Positions 1-8,477 of a stretch of 64,000 bases of DNA are shown here, piece after piece (position 1 is the stretch's first letter; each line of letters starts with the position of its first letter). This DNA comes from JAVBLG01 sp031553655 (GTDB lineage: Bacteria; Desulfobacterota; Desulfovibrionia; Desulfovibrionales; Desulfovibrionaceae), in contig JAVBLG010000032.1 of NCBI GenBank assembly GCA_031553655.1, forward strand, positions 5,693 through 69,692. The letters run 5' to 3'. Under the pieces are notes generated by a model, which worked only from the letters and a program-made list of their open reading frames with translations, had not been told where the DNA came from and ran no database searches. Both the position numbers and the translations under genes were made by a program.

Positions 1-947
1 ACCACCTGTCACTATGCCCACCGCAACCACATTTTCAAGATAGGGAAATGAACAGTGCGGGCACATCCTCGACCTCAACTTCGGATCACCGGGATCTGTC
101 CATGCTTCCGGCCGGCATCAGCGAGCCTGCCTCCACCATGAGTAAAGACGAATATATGGAAACGGTGCGCGGTATAAAAGAACTTATCCGTCAGGGAGAA
201 GCTATTCAAATTGTGCCTTCCCTGGGCTTCCAGGCGCGGTTTCATGGTGAGCCTTTCACCGTATACCGGCGTCTCCGGCGTGTAAATCCTTCCCCATACA
301 TGTTTTTCATGCGTCTGCCCGGCCTCACTTTGCTTGGATCCTCGCCTGAAACGCTGGTGGGGTGCGAGGGCGGAACTTTGCGGCTTTGCCCGATAGCGGG
401 AACCCGCCCCAGAGGCGAAGGCGAGGCCGAAGACAATTTGTTTGAGGCCGAACTGGTCAGCGATCCCAAGGAGCAGGCCGAGCATGTCATGCTGGTGGAT
501 CTTGGCCGCAACGACCTGGGGCGGGTGGCAAAAACCGGCTCAGTATCCCTTGAACGCTACATGGAAGTGGAACGGTTCTCCCATGTGATGCACCTAACCT
601 CATACATCAGGGCCGAACTTGCCCCGCAATTCGATGTCATTGATGCGCTGAGCGCCGTATTTCCGGCCGGAACGGTCAGCGGCGCACCCAAAATACGGGC
701 CATGGAAATAATAGCCGGGGTGGAAAAACGTGCGCGGGGCCCCTATGCCGGGGCCATAGGCTGGTTGGGGCTGGACCGGAACGAGGCACATATGGACACA
801 GGCATCACTATACGCAGCATATGGTTCAAAGATGGGCAAGCTTTTTGGCAGGCCGGAGGAGGCGTGGTGCTGGACTCTTCGCCCGAGGCTGAATGGAATG
901 AATGCAACAACAAGGCCGCTGTGGCTGTGGCCGTCCTGAAAGGTTGA
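1..947 (+). CDS. trpE: Anthranilate synthase component I, C-terminal part (5' truncated by window edge)
   Basis: The frame is open from base 3 to the TGA at 945, giving 314 visible codons; the true start lies before the window, and the ATG at 48 is internal. The product makes anthranilate from chorismate using ammonia passed from the TrpG domain encoded next. Family motifs are clear: PIAGTRPRG, the GRNDLGRVA stretch and GTVSGAPKIRAMEII, which belong to the chorismate-binding domain. A Ser/Thr-rich stretch just before the conserved MSKDEYMETV segment looks like a linker or insertion. The next gene starts 32 bp downstream behind an AGGAG. Any trp leader would be upstream and cannot be seen. The identity is very secure. 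Confidence 0.96.
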   Translation, partial: HLSLCPPQPHFQDREMNSAGTSSTSTSDHRDLSMLPAGISEPASTMSKDEYMETVRGIKELIRQGEAIQIVPSLGFQARFHGEPFTVYRRLRRVNPSPYMFFMRLPGLTLLGSSPETLVGCEGGTLRLCPIAGTRPRGEGEAEDNLFEAELVSDPKEQAEHVMLVDLGRNDLGRVAKTGSVSLERYMEVERFSHVMHLTSYIRAELAPQFDVIDALSAVFPAGTVSGAPKIRAMEIIAGVEKRARGPYAGAIGWLGLDRNEAHMDTGITIRSIWFKDGQAFWQAGGGVVLDSSPEAEWNECNNKAAVAVAVLKG

Positions 948-979
948 TACCGTCCACATTCCGCAATTAGGAGATTTTC

Positions 980-2716
980 ATGTTCCTGCTTATAGACAAC
1001 TATGATTCTTTCACCTTCAATCTGGCGCAGTCTTTTGCCGTTCTGGGCGTAACCCCGGAATTGCGGCGCAATGACGATGCCGACCTGCTCAATCTGGCCG
1101 CAAACCCGGATTTGCGGGCGGTGTGCATAGGCCCAGGCCCCGGCGGGCCGGAACAGGCCGGAAAGTGCCTGGAATTCCTTGCGCGGCTTTCCGCTTCCGT
1201 GCCGGTGCTCGGGGTATGCCTGGGCCACCAGATTCTGGGGCGCTTTGCTGGGGCTCCGGTGGAAGTGGGAGCTCATATCATGCACGGCAAGGCTTCCAAT
1301 ATAAGCCACGACGGCTCATGGCTGTTTCGAGATCTGCCTTCGCCCATGCGCGCGGGCCGCTATCATTCTCTGGTTGTGCACGCGGAACAGGCTCAAAGGC
1401 CGGTTAAAATAACCGCCCGCGCCGAAAACGGCGAAGTAATGGGCCTTCTATATGAAGACAGACCTTGGGCCGGAGTACAATTTCACCCCGAATCGGTGCT
1501 CACCCCGGATGGAATGCGCCTGCTGGGAAATTTCGTGAAATCAGGCCGGGCAGCGGAAGAAATCGGAGCGGACGGCAAGGCCCGCAAGGAAGCGATCGTG
1601 GAAACCGGCGCGAGCGCTGGCGGAAATTCCACTGAAAGCGCCACACGGCAAGAACAATCTCCCGGGCGCGAAGCATCTGGAATATCCGCGCCGCCCAGGC
1701 TTTCCGACATCATCGACACTTTGGCCAGGGGAGAAGACCTGCCGCCGGAAATGGCCAGAACCGGGTTCGCCCGCCTCATGGACGGAGAAATGACCCCTGC
1801 CCAGGCCGGAGCCTTTCTGCTGGGGTTGCGCGGCAAAGGTGAAACCCCTGATGAAATGGCTGAAGCCGCCCGGGCCGTGCTGGAACGAGCCGTGCCCGCG
1901 TCCGTACCCGAAGGCGTGCCCGTGCTGGACGTGGTGGGCACCGGCGGCGACGGCAAATCTTCCTTTAACTGCTCCACGGGCACCGCCTTAATTCTGGCCG
2001 CGCTGGGACACAAGGTAGTAAAGCACGGCAATCGCTCCGTATCCTCCAGATGCGGCAGCGCCGACGTGCTCGAAGGGTTGGGTCTGCCTTTGGACATCGC
2101 CCCGCAAAGCATTGCCGCGCGTCTGGATAAAGACGGCTTCGTATTTTTGTTCGCCCCGCTGTTTCATCCTTCTTTCAGGCATATCATGCCCATCAGGCGT
2201 GAACTCGGGGTACGCACCCTGTTCAACCTCCTTGGGCCGCTGGTTAACCCGGCTCGGCCCGAACTATGCTTTCTTGGCGCGCCCCGCGCCGACCTGGTGC
2301 CGCTCATGGCCAACACCCTGGCCCGACTCGGTGGGCGTTCCGGAGCCGTAATCCACGGGGCCGGAGGCTATGATGAGCTGACCACGCTCGGCGAAGCCCA
2401 AGTGGCTTTTGTGCGCGGCGGTAAGGTAACAATGGCGCGTCTGAACCCGGAGGAATACGGATTTAAGCCATGTCTCCCGGAAGAATTGGCCATAAGCGGG
2501 CCGGAACACGGCGTGGCTGTCCTGCGCGAATTGCTCGACGGGCGCGGACCTGACCCCATGAGCGCAATGCTGGCTCTTAATGTCGGCTTCGGGCTGCACC
2601 TGTTGTCCCCGGAAAAACCTATGGCTGCCTGCATGGCCGAAGGTAGGAACGCCGTAGCCTCGGGAATTGGAGGGCGATTTGTGCGTGACCTTCGTCCGCC
2701 GCACAGCGCCACATAA
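980..2716 (+). CDS. trpGD: Fused anthranilate synthase glutaminase / anthranilate phosphoribosyltransferase
   Basis: A single 578-residue protein joins two tryptophan enzymes. Residues 1-190 are a class I glutamine amidotransferase with the catalytic triad visible as Cys80 (GVCLGHQ), His169 and Glu171 (QFHPES). Residues 240-575 are the phosphoribosyltransferase, with the PRPP-binding GTGGDGKSSFN at 320-330 and KHGNRSVSS at 348-356. Between them lies a roughly 45-residue Gly/Ser/Glu-rich linker without domain features. The fusion is known from enterobacteria, whereas the Desulfovibrio trp operons I recall have separate trpG and trpD. The start at 980 follows TAGGAGATTTTC, a good ribosome binding site. 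A 108-bp gap separates it from trpC. Confidence 0.96.
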   Translation: MFLLIDNYDSFTFNLAQSFAVLGVTPELRRNDDADLLNLAANPDLRAVCIGPGPGGPEQAGKCLEFLARLSASVPVLGVCLGHQILGRFAGAPVEVGAHIMHGKASNISHDGSWLFRDLPSPMRAGRYHSLVVHAEQAQRPVKITARAENGEVMGLLYEDRPWAGVQFHPESVLTPDGMRLLGNFVKSGRAAEEIGADGKARKEAIVETGASAGGNSTESATRQEQSPGREASGISAPPRLSDIIDTLARGEDLPPEMARTGFARLMDGEMTPAQAGAFLLGLRGKGETPDEMAEAARAVLERAVPASVPEGVPVLDVVGTGGDGKSSFNCSTGTALILAALGHKVVKHGNRSVSSRCGSADVLEGLGLPLDIAPQSIAARLDKDGFVFLFAPLFHPSFRHIMPIRRELGVRTLFNLLGPLVNPARPELCFLGAPRADLVPLMANTLARLGGRSGAVIHGAGGYDELTTLGEAQVAFVRGGKVTMARLNPEEYGFKPCLPEELAISGPEHGVAVLRELLDGRGPDPMSAMLALNVGFGLHLLSPEKPMAACMAEGRNAVASGIGGRFVRDLRPPHSAT

Positions 2717-2824
2717 GATGTCTCGCGCACTTCAATTCCGCAGGGTGGCAGAATTGGGCCTTACCTAAAAATAAATAATCATTTTACTGTGATTTGATAA
2801 AATTGCTATCAATTGGAAGTAACC

Positions 2825-3631
2825 ATGCTTGAAAAATTCTGGTTTGCGCAACAACCGCGCATAAAAAAACTTCTGGCTCAGCAGGCCGAAGGCAATCCGC
2901 CGATTCCCTTTTCCGGTATACGCCCTTCCCTGGCTCTGGCTCTGCGTGAAAACGGGCCGGGGGCGATCATCGCCGAATACAAGCGGGCCTCGCCTTCCAG
3001 GGGGGATATAAATCTCGGCGCAAGCCCCGAAGACACGGCGGCCGACTATGCCAAAGCGGGGGCAGCCGCGCTGTCGGTGCTCACTGAAGAACGATATTTC
3101 AAGGGGAATGTTGATTTTCTGACCAGCATGGCCGGACCTGGGCTTCCTATGCTGCGCAAGGATTTTCTGCTTCATCCGGCGCAGGTGGCGGAAACGGCGG
3201 CAACCCCGGCTTCGGCCCTGTTGCTCATAGTTCGTATGCTGGGAAACGATAAGCTTGAGGATATGCTTGAGGCCGCAAGTAGAAGCGGCCTGGAATGTGT
3301 TCTAGAAGTATTTGATCAGGCGGATCTGGACCGGGCCAGATCCGCCTTGGCCGCCACTGGAACCAGTCCATCCATAATACAGGTGAATAACCGCGATTTG
3401 CACACCTTGACCATTGATGAAGGCGTTTCCAGGAAATTGATTCGTCTGCGCCGACCGGAAGAAGTGTGGATTTCCGCCAGCGGCGCGCAACGCCGGGAGC
3501 AAGTGGAGGAACGCGCCGCCCTTGGTTTTGACGCAGTGCTCATCGGCTCCGCGCTCATGTCCGGGACAAGCCCTGGAGCGATTTTGTCCGCCATCACAGG
3601 CAAAAGGGACAATCGGAGAATGCCGTCATGA
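2825..3631 (+). CDS. trpC: Indole-3-glycerol phosphate synthase
   Basis: This 268-residue TIM-barrel enzyme closes CdRP to indole-3-glycerol phosphate. The signature EYKRASPSRGDIN with the substrate-binding lysine is present, as are RKDF and the VNNRDL segment near residue 185. An in-frame TTG at 2813 is open upstream, but ATG 2825 is preceded by GGAAG at the right distance and gives a normal N-terminus, so I use it. The 108-bp gap before this gene holds a TTGATA...TATCAA inverted repeat; no clear promoter is seen. The stop overlaps the trpF start as ATGA, so the two are translationally coupled. Confidence 0.95.
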   Translation: MLEKFWFAQQPRIKKLLAQQAEGNPPIPFSGIRPSLALALRENGPGAIIAEYKRASPSRGDINLGASPEDTAADYAKAGAAALSVLTEERYFKGNVDFLTSMAGPGLPMLRKDFLLHPAQVAETAATPASALLLIVRMLGNDKLEDMLEAASRSGLECVLEVFDQADLDRARSALAATGTSPSIIQVNNRDLHTLTIDEGVSRKLIRLRRPEEVWISASGAQRREQVEERAALGFDAVLIGSALMSGTSPGAILSAITGKRDNRRMPS

Positions 3632-4251
3632 AAAATTCTTTTCTGCCTCTGAAGGTGTGCGGACTCGCCAGATCTGAAGATGTGCATCTCTGCCTGGAGC
3701 TTGGCGTGGCCTTTACAGGATTCATTTTTGCGCCGGGAAGCCCGCGCCGCCTCAGCGTAGAAGCGGCTGCGGCTCTGCCTTCGGGCCGGGCCGCGCGAGT
3801 GGGGGTGTTTGTTGATCAGTCCCCTGAAGAAATAGAGGCCGCCATGTATGCGGCCCGCCTGGATTACGCCCAGCTGCACGGCAACGAAAGCGAAGAAATA
3901 TGCCGTGTCCTGGGGCCGGAGCGGGTAATAAAGACGCTGTGGCCCGAGGCGCGGGATTTTGCAAAAAACTGCGCCCGCTTCGCTCCCTTATGTGCCATGT
4001 TTTTGCTGGATTCGGGAAAATCCGGAGGAGGAAGCGGTCGCCCCATTTCTCTCGAAGTTCTGCGCTATTTTGATCCCGGCAAACCCTGGCTGCTGGCCGG
4101 AGGTCTGGGACCGGAAAACGCACATGAGGCCATGTCGCGCTGCGTCCCCCTGGCCGTGGACTGCAATTCCGCGCTGGAAGATGCGCCCGGCATCAAAAAT
4201 CACGAAAAAATACGCATTCTTGTCGAAGAACTTGAAGCGTTTCGTCAATAA
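3628..4251 (+). CDS. trpF: Phosphoribosylanthranilate isomerase
   Basis: This 207-residue isomerase acts between the TrpD and TrpC reactions. It begins with the typical LKVCGL motif, whose Cys is the catalytic base in this family, and has the conserved VGVFVDQ and LDYAQLHG segments and a late LLAGGLGPEN phosphate-binding loop. ATG 3628 shares four bases with the trpC stop. TrpF is free-standing here, unlike the TrpCF fusion of enterobacteria that also carry TrpGD, so this operon mixes arrangements. A 38-bp gap leads to trpB. Confidence 0.95.
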   Translation: MKNSFLPLKVCGLARSEDVHLCLELGVAFTGFIFAPGSPRRLSVEAAAALPSGRAARVGVFVDQSPEEIEAAMYAARLDYAQLHGNESEEICRVLGPERVIKTLWPEARDFAKNCARFAPLCAMFLLDSGKSGGGSGRPISLEVLRYFDPGKPWLLAGGLGPENAHEAMSRCVPLAVDCNSALEDAPGIKNHEKIRILVEELEAFRQ

Positions 4252-4289
4252 TTTTCTTACGTCAGACCATAAAAATACCAGAGGTAGAA

Positions 4290-5477
4290 ATGAAAAAAGG
4301 TTATTTTGGAGAATTCGGTGGGCAATTCGTGCCTGAGCTGCTCATGCCTCCGTTGCGCGAGCTGGAAGACGCCTGTGAGCGCATCATGCCTTTAGAAGAA
4401 TTCAGGACAGAATTGGATCTGCTTTTGCGCGACTATGCCGGTCGGGCCACGCCCCTTACCCGCTGCCCGACGCTTTCGGCCGAAGTGGGGTTCAACCTGT
4501 GGCTGAAAAGGGAAGACCTGCTGCATACCGGGGCGCACAAAATGAACAATACTCTGGGGCAGGCGCTGCTGGCCAAAAAAATGGGCAAGTCAGCCCTGGT
4601 GGCCGAAACCGGCGCGGGCCAGCACGGAGTGGCCACAGCGGCCGCGGCAGCCCGCCTGGGTCTTGCCTGCACTATTTTCATGGGCGAGGAAGACGTTGCC
4701 CGCCAGTCGCCCAATGTGGCGCGTATGCGCCTGCTGGGGGCCGAAGTGCGCCCGGTGCGCAGCGGCACAAAAACTCTCAAGGACGCCATAAACGAAGCCC
4801 TGCGCTTCTGGCTGGCCGAACAGCGCGAAACCCACTACTGCTTCGGCACGGCCGCCGGGCCGCATCCCTTTCCGACTCTGGTGCGCGACCTGCAAAGCGT
4901 AATCGGCCGGGAAACCATGGAGCAATGCCGACAAGCCTTCGGGCGATTGCCCGATGTGGCGGTTGCCTGCGTGGGCGGTGGTTCCAATGCTGTGGGCATG
5001 TTCCATCCCTTTGTGGCGGCCGGGGCGAAAACGCGCCTGGTAGGTGTGGAAGCCGGTGGCACAGGTGAGCCCGGTTGCCACACTTCAGCTCCGCTGAATC
5101 TTGGCTCGCCGGGGGTGCTGCACGGCCAGCGCACCATGTTGCTGCAGGACAGACACGGGCAGATTATGCCCTCGCATTCGGTTTCCGCCGGGTTGGACTA
5201 CCCCGGCGTGGGGCCGGAGCATGCCTGCTGGCATAAAGACGGGTTGGTGGAATACCATGTCATAACCGATAATCAGGCCTTGTGCGCGTTTTCGGCCTTG
5301 TGCGCTCATGAAGGCATCATTCCGGCGCTGGAATCGTCTCACGCGCTGGCTTGGGCTTTGAATAATTCCGGAAATCTGCCGCCGGACAGCCAGGTGGTGG
5401 TCAACCTTTCCGGACGCGGCGATAAAGATCTTGATATAATCAAAAATCATGCCCCCGGCATGTACGAGGAGAAATGA
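4290..5477 (+). CDS. trpB: Tryptophan synthase beta chain
   Basis: This 395-residue PLP enzyme condenses indole with serine. The PLP lysine is Lys84 in HTGAHKMNN, the phosphate-binding loop is GGGSNA near residue 230, and the N-terminal FGEFGGQFVPE is the usual TrpB1 opening. The length matches the family norm. The start follows AGAGGTAGAA. The stop at 5475 is separated from the trpA ATG by one base, as expected for subunits of one alpha2-beta2 complex. Confidence 0.97.
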   Translation: MKKGYFGEFGGQFVPELLMPPLRELEDACERIMPLEEFRTELDLLLRDYAGRATPLTRCPTLSAEVGFNLWLKREDLLHTGAHKMNNTLGQALLAKKMGKSALVAETGAGQHGVATAAAAARLGLACTIFMGEEDVARQSPNVARMRLLGAEVRPVRSGTKTLKDAINEALRFWLAEQRETHYCFGTAAGPHPFPTLVRDLQSVIGRETMEQCRQAFGRLPDVAVACVGGGSNAVGMFHPFVAAGAKTRLVGVEAGGTGEPGCHTSAPLNLGSPGVLHGQRTMLLQDRHGQIMPSHSVSAGLDYPGVGPEHACWHKDGLVEYHVITDNQALCAFSALCAHEGIIPALESSHALAWALNNSGNLPPDSQVVVNLSGRGDKDLDIIKNHAPGMYEEK

Positions 5478-5478
5478 A

Positions 5479-6246
5479 ATGAGCGTCGGTATACTTAAAG
5501 AACGCATATATGCGGCCAATGCCTCGGGCCGCCATGCCCTGATTCCCTTTGTTACCGCCGGATATCCCACCATCGACCGGTTCTGGGATATCATGGAAGA
5601 CCTGGATCACGCTGGGGCCGACATAATTGAAATAGGCGTGCCTTTTTCCGATCCGGTGGCCGACGGCCCTGTTGTGGAAGCGGCATCCCAGCGCGCCATC
5701 AATAACGGCGTGACGCTGCACTGGCTGTTGGAAGCGCTTTTGCGGCGTAAGCACAGCTTCAGAGCCGGGCTGATCCTCATGGGCTATTATAATCCGTTTT
5801 TAAAATACGGCCTTGACCGCCTTGCCGCGAACGCGGCCGCTGTGGGTATTTCCGGTTTGATTGTGCCGGATCTGCCGTTGGAGGAAAGTGCGGACATGCG
5901 CACAGCCCTCAAAAAATACGGCCTTTCTTTACTGCCTTTGGTGGGCGTGAACACCAGCAGAGAGCGTATGGTCTCCTATGCCGAAAATGCCGAAGGCTAC
6001 GCATATCTGGCCTCCGTGCTGGGCACCACCGGCCAGCGGGCAGGCTTTCCGCCCGAACTGGCCAAAGCTCTTGAAAATGCCTGCGATATATTCAAGATCC
6101 CTGTGGCTCTGGGCTTTGGCTTGTCCCGTCCGGAACAGCTGCATGATCTGCCGGTGAAACCGCGAGCGGTGGTTTTCGGCTCGGCCCTGCTCAATCACAT
6201 AGAGAACGGAGGCAAGGCCGGAGATTTCATCCGCAATTGGCTGTGA
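5479..6246 (+). CDS. trpA: Tryptophan synthase alpha chain
   Basis: This subunit cleaves indole-3-glycerol phosphate and channels indole to TrpB. With ATG 5479 as start, the catalytic pair falls at Glu51 (IEIGVPFSDP) and Asp62 (VADGP), close to the Glu49/Asp60 of the Salmonella enzyme. An earlier in-frame ATG at 5449 would overlap trpB by 29 bp, but GAGGAG sits directly before 5479, so the 255-residue version is preferred. It is the last trp gene; a GC-rich hairpin follows about 90 bp downstream. Confidence 0.96.
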   Translation: MSVGILKERIYAANASGRHALIPFVTAGYPTIDRFWDIMEDLDHAGADIIEIGVPFSDPVADGPVVEAASQRAINNGVTLHWLLEALLRRKHSFRAGLILMGYYNPFLKYGLDRLAANAAAVGISGLIVPDLPLEESADMRTALKKYGLSLLPLVGVNTSRERMVSYAENAEGYAYLASVLGTTGQRAGFPPELAKALENACDIFKIPVALGFGLSRPEQLHDLPVKPRAVVFGSALLNHIENGGKAGDFIRNWL

Positions 6247-6337
6247 AAGGGTAGTGCGGGCACAATGTCATGGACAGCGCCTATTTCAGGGAGTATAAGC
6301 AGAAAAATTTTGCAGTTGCTGTTTATCCGTAAATATC

Positions 6338-6363
6338 CCGGCCGCCGACTTTGCGGCGGCCGG
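6338..6363 (+). terminator. GC-rich hairpin after the trp operon
   Basis: A perfect 9-bp stem (CCGGCCGCC / GGCGGCCGG) with an 8-nt loop lies between trpA and the next gene. It is followed by AAATAAAAG rather than a T-run, so it is an imperfect intrinsic terminator candidate. The rest of 6247-6337 shows no gene. Confidence 0.4.
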
Positions 6364-6389
6364 AAATAAAAGTTCCCGGAGGTGCCTTT

Positions 6390-6731
6390 ATGCGTCCTTT
6401 TCTTCCGGCAAGCGTGCTTCTTTGCCTGACTCTTTCCGGATGTGCTGCGGGAGATAAGACTCCCCCCCCGCCGTTGCCCCCGCTTTCACCGGTGATGGCC
6501 TTTATGGCCGAAGCCCGGCCCGGCGAAATCACCGTGCTAGACGACGAGGCATTTGGCAGACAGGTGCGCGTAACCCTGGAAGGCGGCTTCACCTCGGCCG
6601 ACGGCGAGGATTGCCGCCGGGCCACAGTTGTGGCCCGGGGCCGTGAGTCGGAAATGGTGGTTATCTGCCGCTCGGGCGATCAACCATTCACGATGGCGCC
6701 CCGGATATGGGGACAGGGCATATACAATTAG
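6390..6731 (+). CDS. Small predicted lipoprotein of unknown function
   Basis: This 113-residue protein has a signal peptide (RPFLPASVLLCLTL) ending in the lipobox LSGC, so a lipid-anchored exported protein is predicted. A proline-rich stretch follows the cysteine. The rest is a compact domain with two more cysteines (EDCRR and VICRS), perhaps a disulfide pair. I do not recognise the family. ATG 6390 follows GGAGGTGCCTTT; an upstream in-frame TTG at 6351 lies inside the hairpin and is rejected. It sits alone between the trp operon and the export gene. Confidence 0.75.
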   Translation: MRPFLPASVLLCLTLSGCAAGDKTPPPPLPPLSPVMAFMAEARPGEITVLDDEAFGRQVRVTLEGGFTSADGEDCRRATVVARGRESEMVVICRSGDQPFTMAPRIWGQGIYN

Positions 6732-6790
6732 ACAGTATAGTCACAAGTAAGCGCTTTTTCGTTTCCGGCGGCGTCATTTGTCCACCGCGA

Positions 6791-6833
6791 CGGAGTCAGC
6801 CGGCGGAGGGAGCTGACTGTGGATTGAAACATT
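6791..6833 (-). repeat. Dispersed 43-bp hairpin repeat, copy A
   Basis: On the minus strand this reads as the same 43-bp element found at 9399-9440 and 32032-32074, with 40 of 43 bases equal to the 32-kb copy. The constant flank is TGTTTCAATCCACAGT, followed by an imperfect stem around a TCCCTCC loop. It lies upstream of the promoter candidate for the export gene. Confidence 0.75.
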
Positions 6834-6861
6834 ATCATCCGCAAAATGTTTTAAAATTTTT

Positions 6862-6890
6862 TTGACAAACCGGCATAACTAACATTTATT
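6862..6890 (+). promoter_or_regulatory. Sigma-70-like promoter candidate for the export gene
   Basis: A consensus TTGACA at 6862 is followed after 17 bp by a weak TTTATT. The predicted start of transcription would fall almost at the ATG at 6902, and no Shine-Dalgarno sequence is visible, so the message may be nearly leaderless. The -10 assignment is uncertain. Confidence 0.4.
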
Positions 6891-6901
6891 TTTCGTAACT
6901 A

Positions 6902-8470
6902 ATGAAAAAAAGACTGTTTCTCTCCATTTTTATTTTACAGTGTATCCTTATAATGTCCACAGGCGTGCCGTCTCAGGCCGCGCCCGTACCTTTCGCATCC
7001 AATCTTTTCCAGGGTAACTTTTCCAATGTCCAGAAAAACGAGGCTTCCGTTCTGGAACCGGGCGACCGGGTGGTGCTGCGCCTGTGGGGCGGCTCCGTGA
7101 GCTTTGACGGTTCGCTGGTGGTAAGTGCCGACGGCAAATTGGCCTCCACCCCGGAAGGTAACCTTCCGTCCGAGCTGGAAAATATGCCCGTGTCCGGGCT
7201 GCCTCACGACAAGCTGGCCGACGCCCTCAAAAGCAGGCTTTCCGCCAGAGGCGTCAGCGACACGCAAATTTACGTGGCGCCCCTGGACGGCAGGCCCGTG
7301 GCCGTGTTCATAACCGGCGGAGTGCAAAAGCCCGGCCGCTACTCCGGGCTGCCTTCCGATTCCATTCTCACTCTTCTGGACAAGGCCGGAGGTATTGACC
7401 CCAAACGTGGATCTTATCGCTCCATCCGCCTTTTGCGCGACGAAAACGAAGTGGCTTCCTTTGATCTTTACCCCTTCGCCCGCACCGGCGCGATCAAGTG
7501 GACGCGCCTGCATGACAACGATACTTTGGTGGTGAGCGAGCGCGGTCCGGTTGTGGAGGCCGGGGGCGAAGCGCGCAATTCCGCTTTTTTTGAGTTCCGC
7601 AAAGGCGAAGCAACGGGCAAAGCCCTGCTGGATCTGGCCGAACCCTACAAAAAAGCCTCACATGTTTCTCTCTCCGGAACACGGAACGGCGCGCCCTACA
7701 ACACCTATCTGCCCATAAGCTCATTTGCCGGGCTGACTCTTGAGGATGGCGATCGTGTAACCTTCATGGCCGACGCTCCCGGCAACACAATTATGGTACA
7801 GGTAAGCGGCGCGGTGCGTGGCGCATCAAACTTTCCGGTGCGGCGCGGAGCCAAATTGAGTGACGTGCGCCGCTATATCGCAGTTGAGCCGGGCCGGGCC
7901 AATCTTGAGGCCATCTATATCAAACGTAAAAGCGTGGCCGAACGCCAGAAAAAAGCCCTGGACGACGCCCTGCGACGCCTGGAGCAAAGCGCCTTCACCG
8001 CCACCTCGTCCAGCACCGAAGAATCGCAAATTCGCGCCAACGAGGCCAACATGCTGTCAAAATTCGTGGAACGGGCCAAAGCCGTGGAACCCGAGGGCGT
8101 GGTTGTGGTGGGCAAGTCCGACCTGGCTCTGGAAAATGGCGACGTGATCGTGGTTCCGGAAAAAAGCGATGTGGTGCTGGTGAGCGGCGAAGTGCTGGTG
8201 CCCCAGGCCATGGTGTGGAATAAAAAGAAGGATTTTGACGATTATGTGAAGGGCGCGGGCGGCTATTCCAATCGGGCCGACAAGTCCGTAAGCCTGATCG
8301 TACGCCAGAACGGCGAAGTGCTGCGCTCGAACGACGGCGACATCATGCCAGGCGACCAGCTGTTGATCATGCCCAAGGTGGAATCTAAAAGCATGCAAAC
8401 AGTCAAGGACGTAGCCCAGGTTTTATTTCAGGTGGCTGTGTCCGCCCGCATGGTGCTTGGTTTGCCTTAG
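6902..8470 (+). CDS. Polysaccharide biosynthesis/export protein with SLBB domains (Wza-like)
   Basis: This 522-residue exported protein has an N-terminal signal peptide (about 1-26, ending SQAA). A Poly_export-type domain (LEPGDRVVLRLWG, about 50-125) precedes at least two SLBB-type segments, including VFITGGVQKPGRYSG near 137 and VLVSGEVLVPQAMVW near 425. A short hydrophobic/amphipathic C-terminus (VAQVLFQVAVSARMVLG) resembles the outer-membrane helix of Wza-type exporters. By family it would form the outer-membrane conduit for a capsule or exopolysaccharide. No Wzc kinase or glycosyltransferase cluster is adjacent, so its substrate is unknown. No ribosome binding site is evident before the ATG. 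It ends 7 bp from the convergent lysR-type gene. Confidence 0.85.
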   Translation: MKKRLFLSIFILQCILIMSTGVPSQAAPVPFASNLFQGNFSNVQKNEASVLEPGDRVVLRLWGGSVSFDGSLVVSADGKLASTPEGNLPSELENMPVSGLPHDKLADALKSRLSARGVSDTQIYVAPLDGRPVAVFITGGVQKPGRYSGLPSDSILTLLDKAGGIDPKRGSYRSIRLLRDENEVASFDLYPFARTGAIKWTRLHDNDTLVVSERGPVVEAGGEARNSAFFEFRKGEATGKALLDLAEPYKKASHVSLSGTRNGAPYNTYLPISSFAGLTLEDGDRVTFMADAPGNTIMVQVSGAVRGASNFPVRRGAKLSDVRRYIAVEPGRANLEAIYIKRKSVAERQKKALDDALRRLEQSAFTATSSSTEESQIRANEANMLSKFVERAKAVEPEGVVVVGKSDLALENGDVIVVPEKSDVVLVSGEVLVPQAMVWNKKKDFDDYVKGAGGYSNRADKSVSLIVRQNGEVLRSNDGDIMPGDQLLIMPKVESKSMQTVKDVAQVLFQVAVSARMVLGLP

Positions 8471-8477
8471 ATACTGT

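Noticed and set aside
5449..5478. Upstream ATG of trpA inside trpB
   Set aside because: GAGGAG directly precedes ATG 5479, and the catalytic residue spacing fits the shorter form.
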